From: Thioclava nitratireducens
GTDB taxonomy: Bacteria; Pseudomonadota; Alphaproteobacteria; Rhodobacterales; Rhodobacteraceae
Reading direction: 5' to 3'
Length of the DNA: 64,000 bases
NCBI RefSeq assembly: GCF_001940525.2
Contig: NZ_CP019437.1
Span: forward strand, 3,149,501-3,213,500
Shown: positions 63,655 to 64,000 of the stretch, piece after piece
Layout of the letters: every line of letters begins with the position of its first letter
Numbering within the stretch: the first letter of the stretch is position 1
Notes under the pieces: model-generated
Databases searched by the model: none
What the model was told of the DNA's origin: nothing
What the model saw: only the letters and a program-made list of their open reading frames with translations
Program-made: the position numbers and the translations under genes

Positions 63655-64000
63655 TCAATGCGACAACAATACGGGAATTTTCGTGCGCGCAAGCACTTCC
63701 GAGGTCACGCCTCCAAGGAAATCTTCGCGAAACTTGGAATGCTCGAAGGCTCCGAGCACGAGAAGCGACGGATCATTGCGCCCGCACCAGCCGAGGAGCG
63801 TGTCCGCCACCGGTCGCGGCGTCGGCCAATCCTCGTGAATGGCCGCCACGCCGTGCCGCGAGAGATGGGTTAGAAGGTCGTTGATAGCGCGGTCGTCATG
63901 CGGCCCAACGGTCAGAACGCTGACCCGTCCGTCATCCTCGAGCAGTCGCAGACTGTCGGAGAGCGCGCGCGCGGCGGCCCGCCCTCCATCCCATGCGAGC
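63655..64000 (-). CDS. Universal stress protein, C-terminal part (start outside window)
   Basis: Read inward from the window end the frame gives AWDGGRAAARALSDSL, VSVLTVGP, then LLVLGAFEHSKFREDFLGGVTSE and IPVLLSH at the stop. This is the UspA C-terminal nucleotide-binding module (GAFGHS-RE-x-x-GGVT pattern). The N-terminal half, perhaps with a second Usp module, lies outside. Confidence 0.85.
   Translation of the reverse strand, partial: LAWDGGRAAARALSDSLRLLEDDGRVSVLTVGPHDDRAINDLLTHLSRHGVAAIHEDWPTPRPVADTLLGWCGRNDPSLLVLGAFEHSKFREDFLGGVTSEVLARTKIPVLLSH

Overview
The window is a G+C-rich, densely coded stretch of an alphaproteobacterial chromosome, most likely Rhodobacteraceae (Thioclava/Paracoccus-like). 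This placement is inferred from the ccmI-ruvX-DUF1289 order, an NDUFS4-type complex I subunit gene, a LysR/DUF1127 pair, the pst set, a DctPQM TRAP transporter and a complete Lsr (AI-2) locus. Most genes run in short overlapping operons with ATGA or TGATG junctions.

Layout. 0-9 kb: end of ccmI, ruvX, a DUF1289 protein, a lone ABC ATPase, an atypical SDR, a Hint-domain protein, hisN, an XRE regulator behind a cluster of dyads, a quinone oxidoreductase, a LysR/DUF1127 divergent pair and a Bax inhibitor-1 membrane protein. 9-20 kb: a GAPDH, an exported transglutaminase-like protein, pstSCAB with a Pho box, an SMP-30 enzyme, a Na/Pi cotransporter with a PhoU-like tail, a DeoR regulator and a HAD hydrolase. 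20-25 kb: a PAS/HWE-type kinase, an MFS transporter, a metal P1B-ATPase and a glycine-zipper lipoprotein. 25.49-28.36 kb: a small decayed genomic island bounded by 18-bp repeats of the tRNA-Arg(TCT) 3' end. It holds a small gene, a low-G+C sulfotransferase gene, an IS3-family element and an integrase remnant.

28-36 kb: an acetyltransferase, a lytic transglycosylase, a membrane ClpP-like protein, then the most unusual gene of the window. This is an apparently complete clostridial-type [FeFe]-hydrogenase of 690 residues with an extra C-terminal NTF2/SnoaL-like domain. A MacAB-like export operon follows. 36-49 kb: NDUFS4 homologue, uvrB, a zincin-like exported protein, a rhodanese, YdcF-like and small membrane proteins, a TRAP transporter, UDP-glucose dehydrogenase, a BaiN-type flavoprotein and tRNA-Gln(TTG).

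49-58 kb: a complete Lsr locus. lsrACDB plus a class II aldolase gene run leftward; lsrRKG run rightward from a shared AT-rich intergenic region with repeated TGTTCA half-sites. No lsrF or luxS is seen; the aldolase gene lies where lsrF is found in enterics. 58-64 kb: a tricarballylate-type locus (GntR regulator, tcuA, tcuB) divergent from an AbrB-family membrane protein gene across a perfect GntR-type palindrome, then a D-2-hydroxyacid dehydrogenase, a small protein and a universal stress protein cut by the window end.

Together the window shows phosphate scavenging (Pst, Na/Pi), uptake and phosphorylation of the signal AI-2, dicarboxylate/tricarboxylate use, and a possible anaerobic or H2-sensing function whose maturation genes are not in the window.
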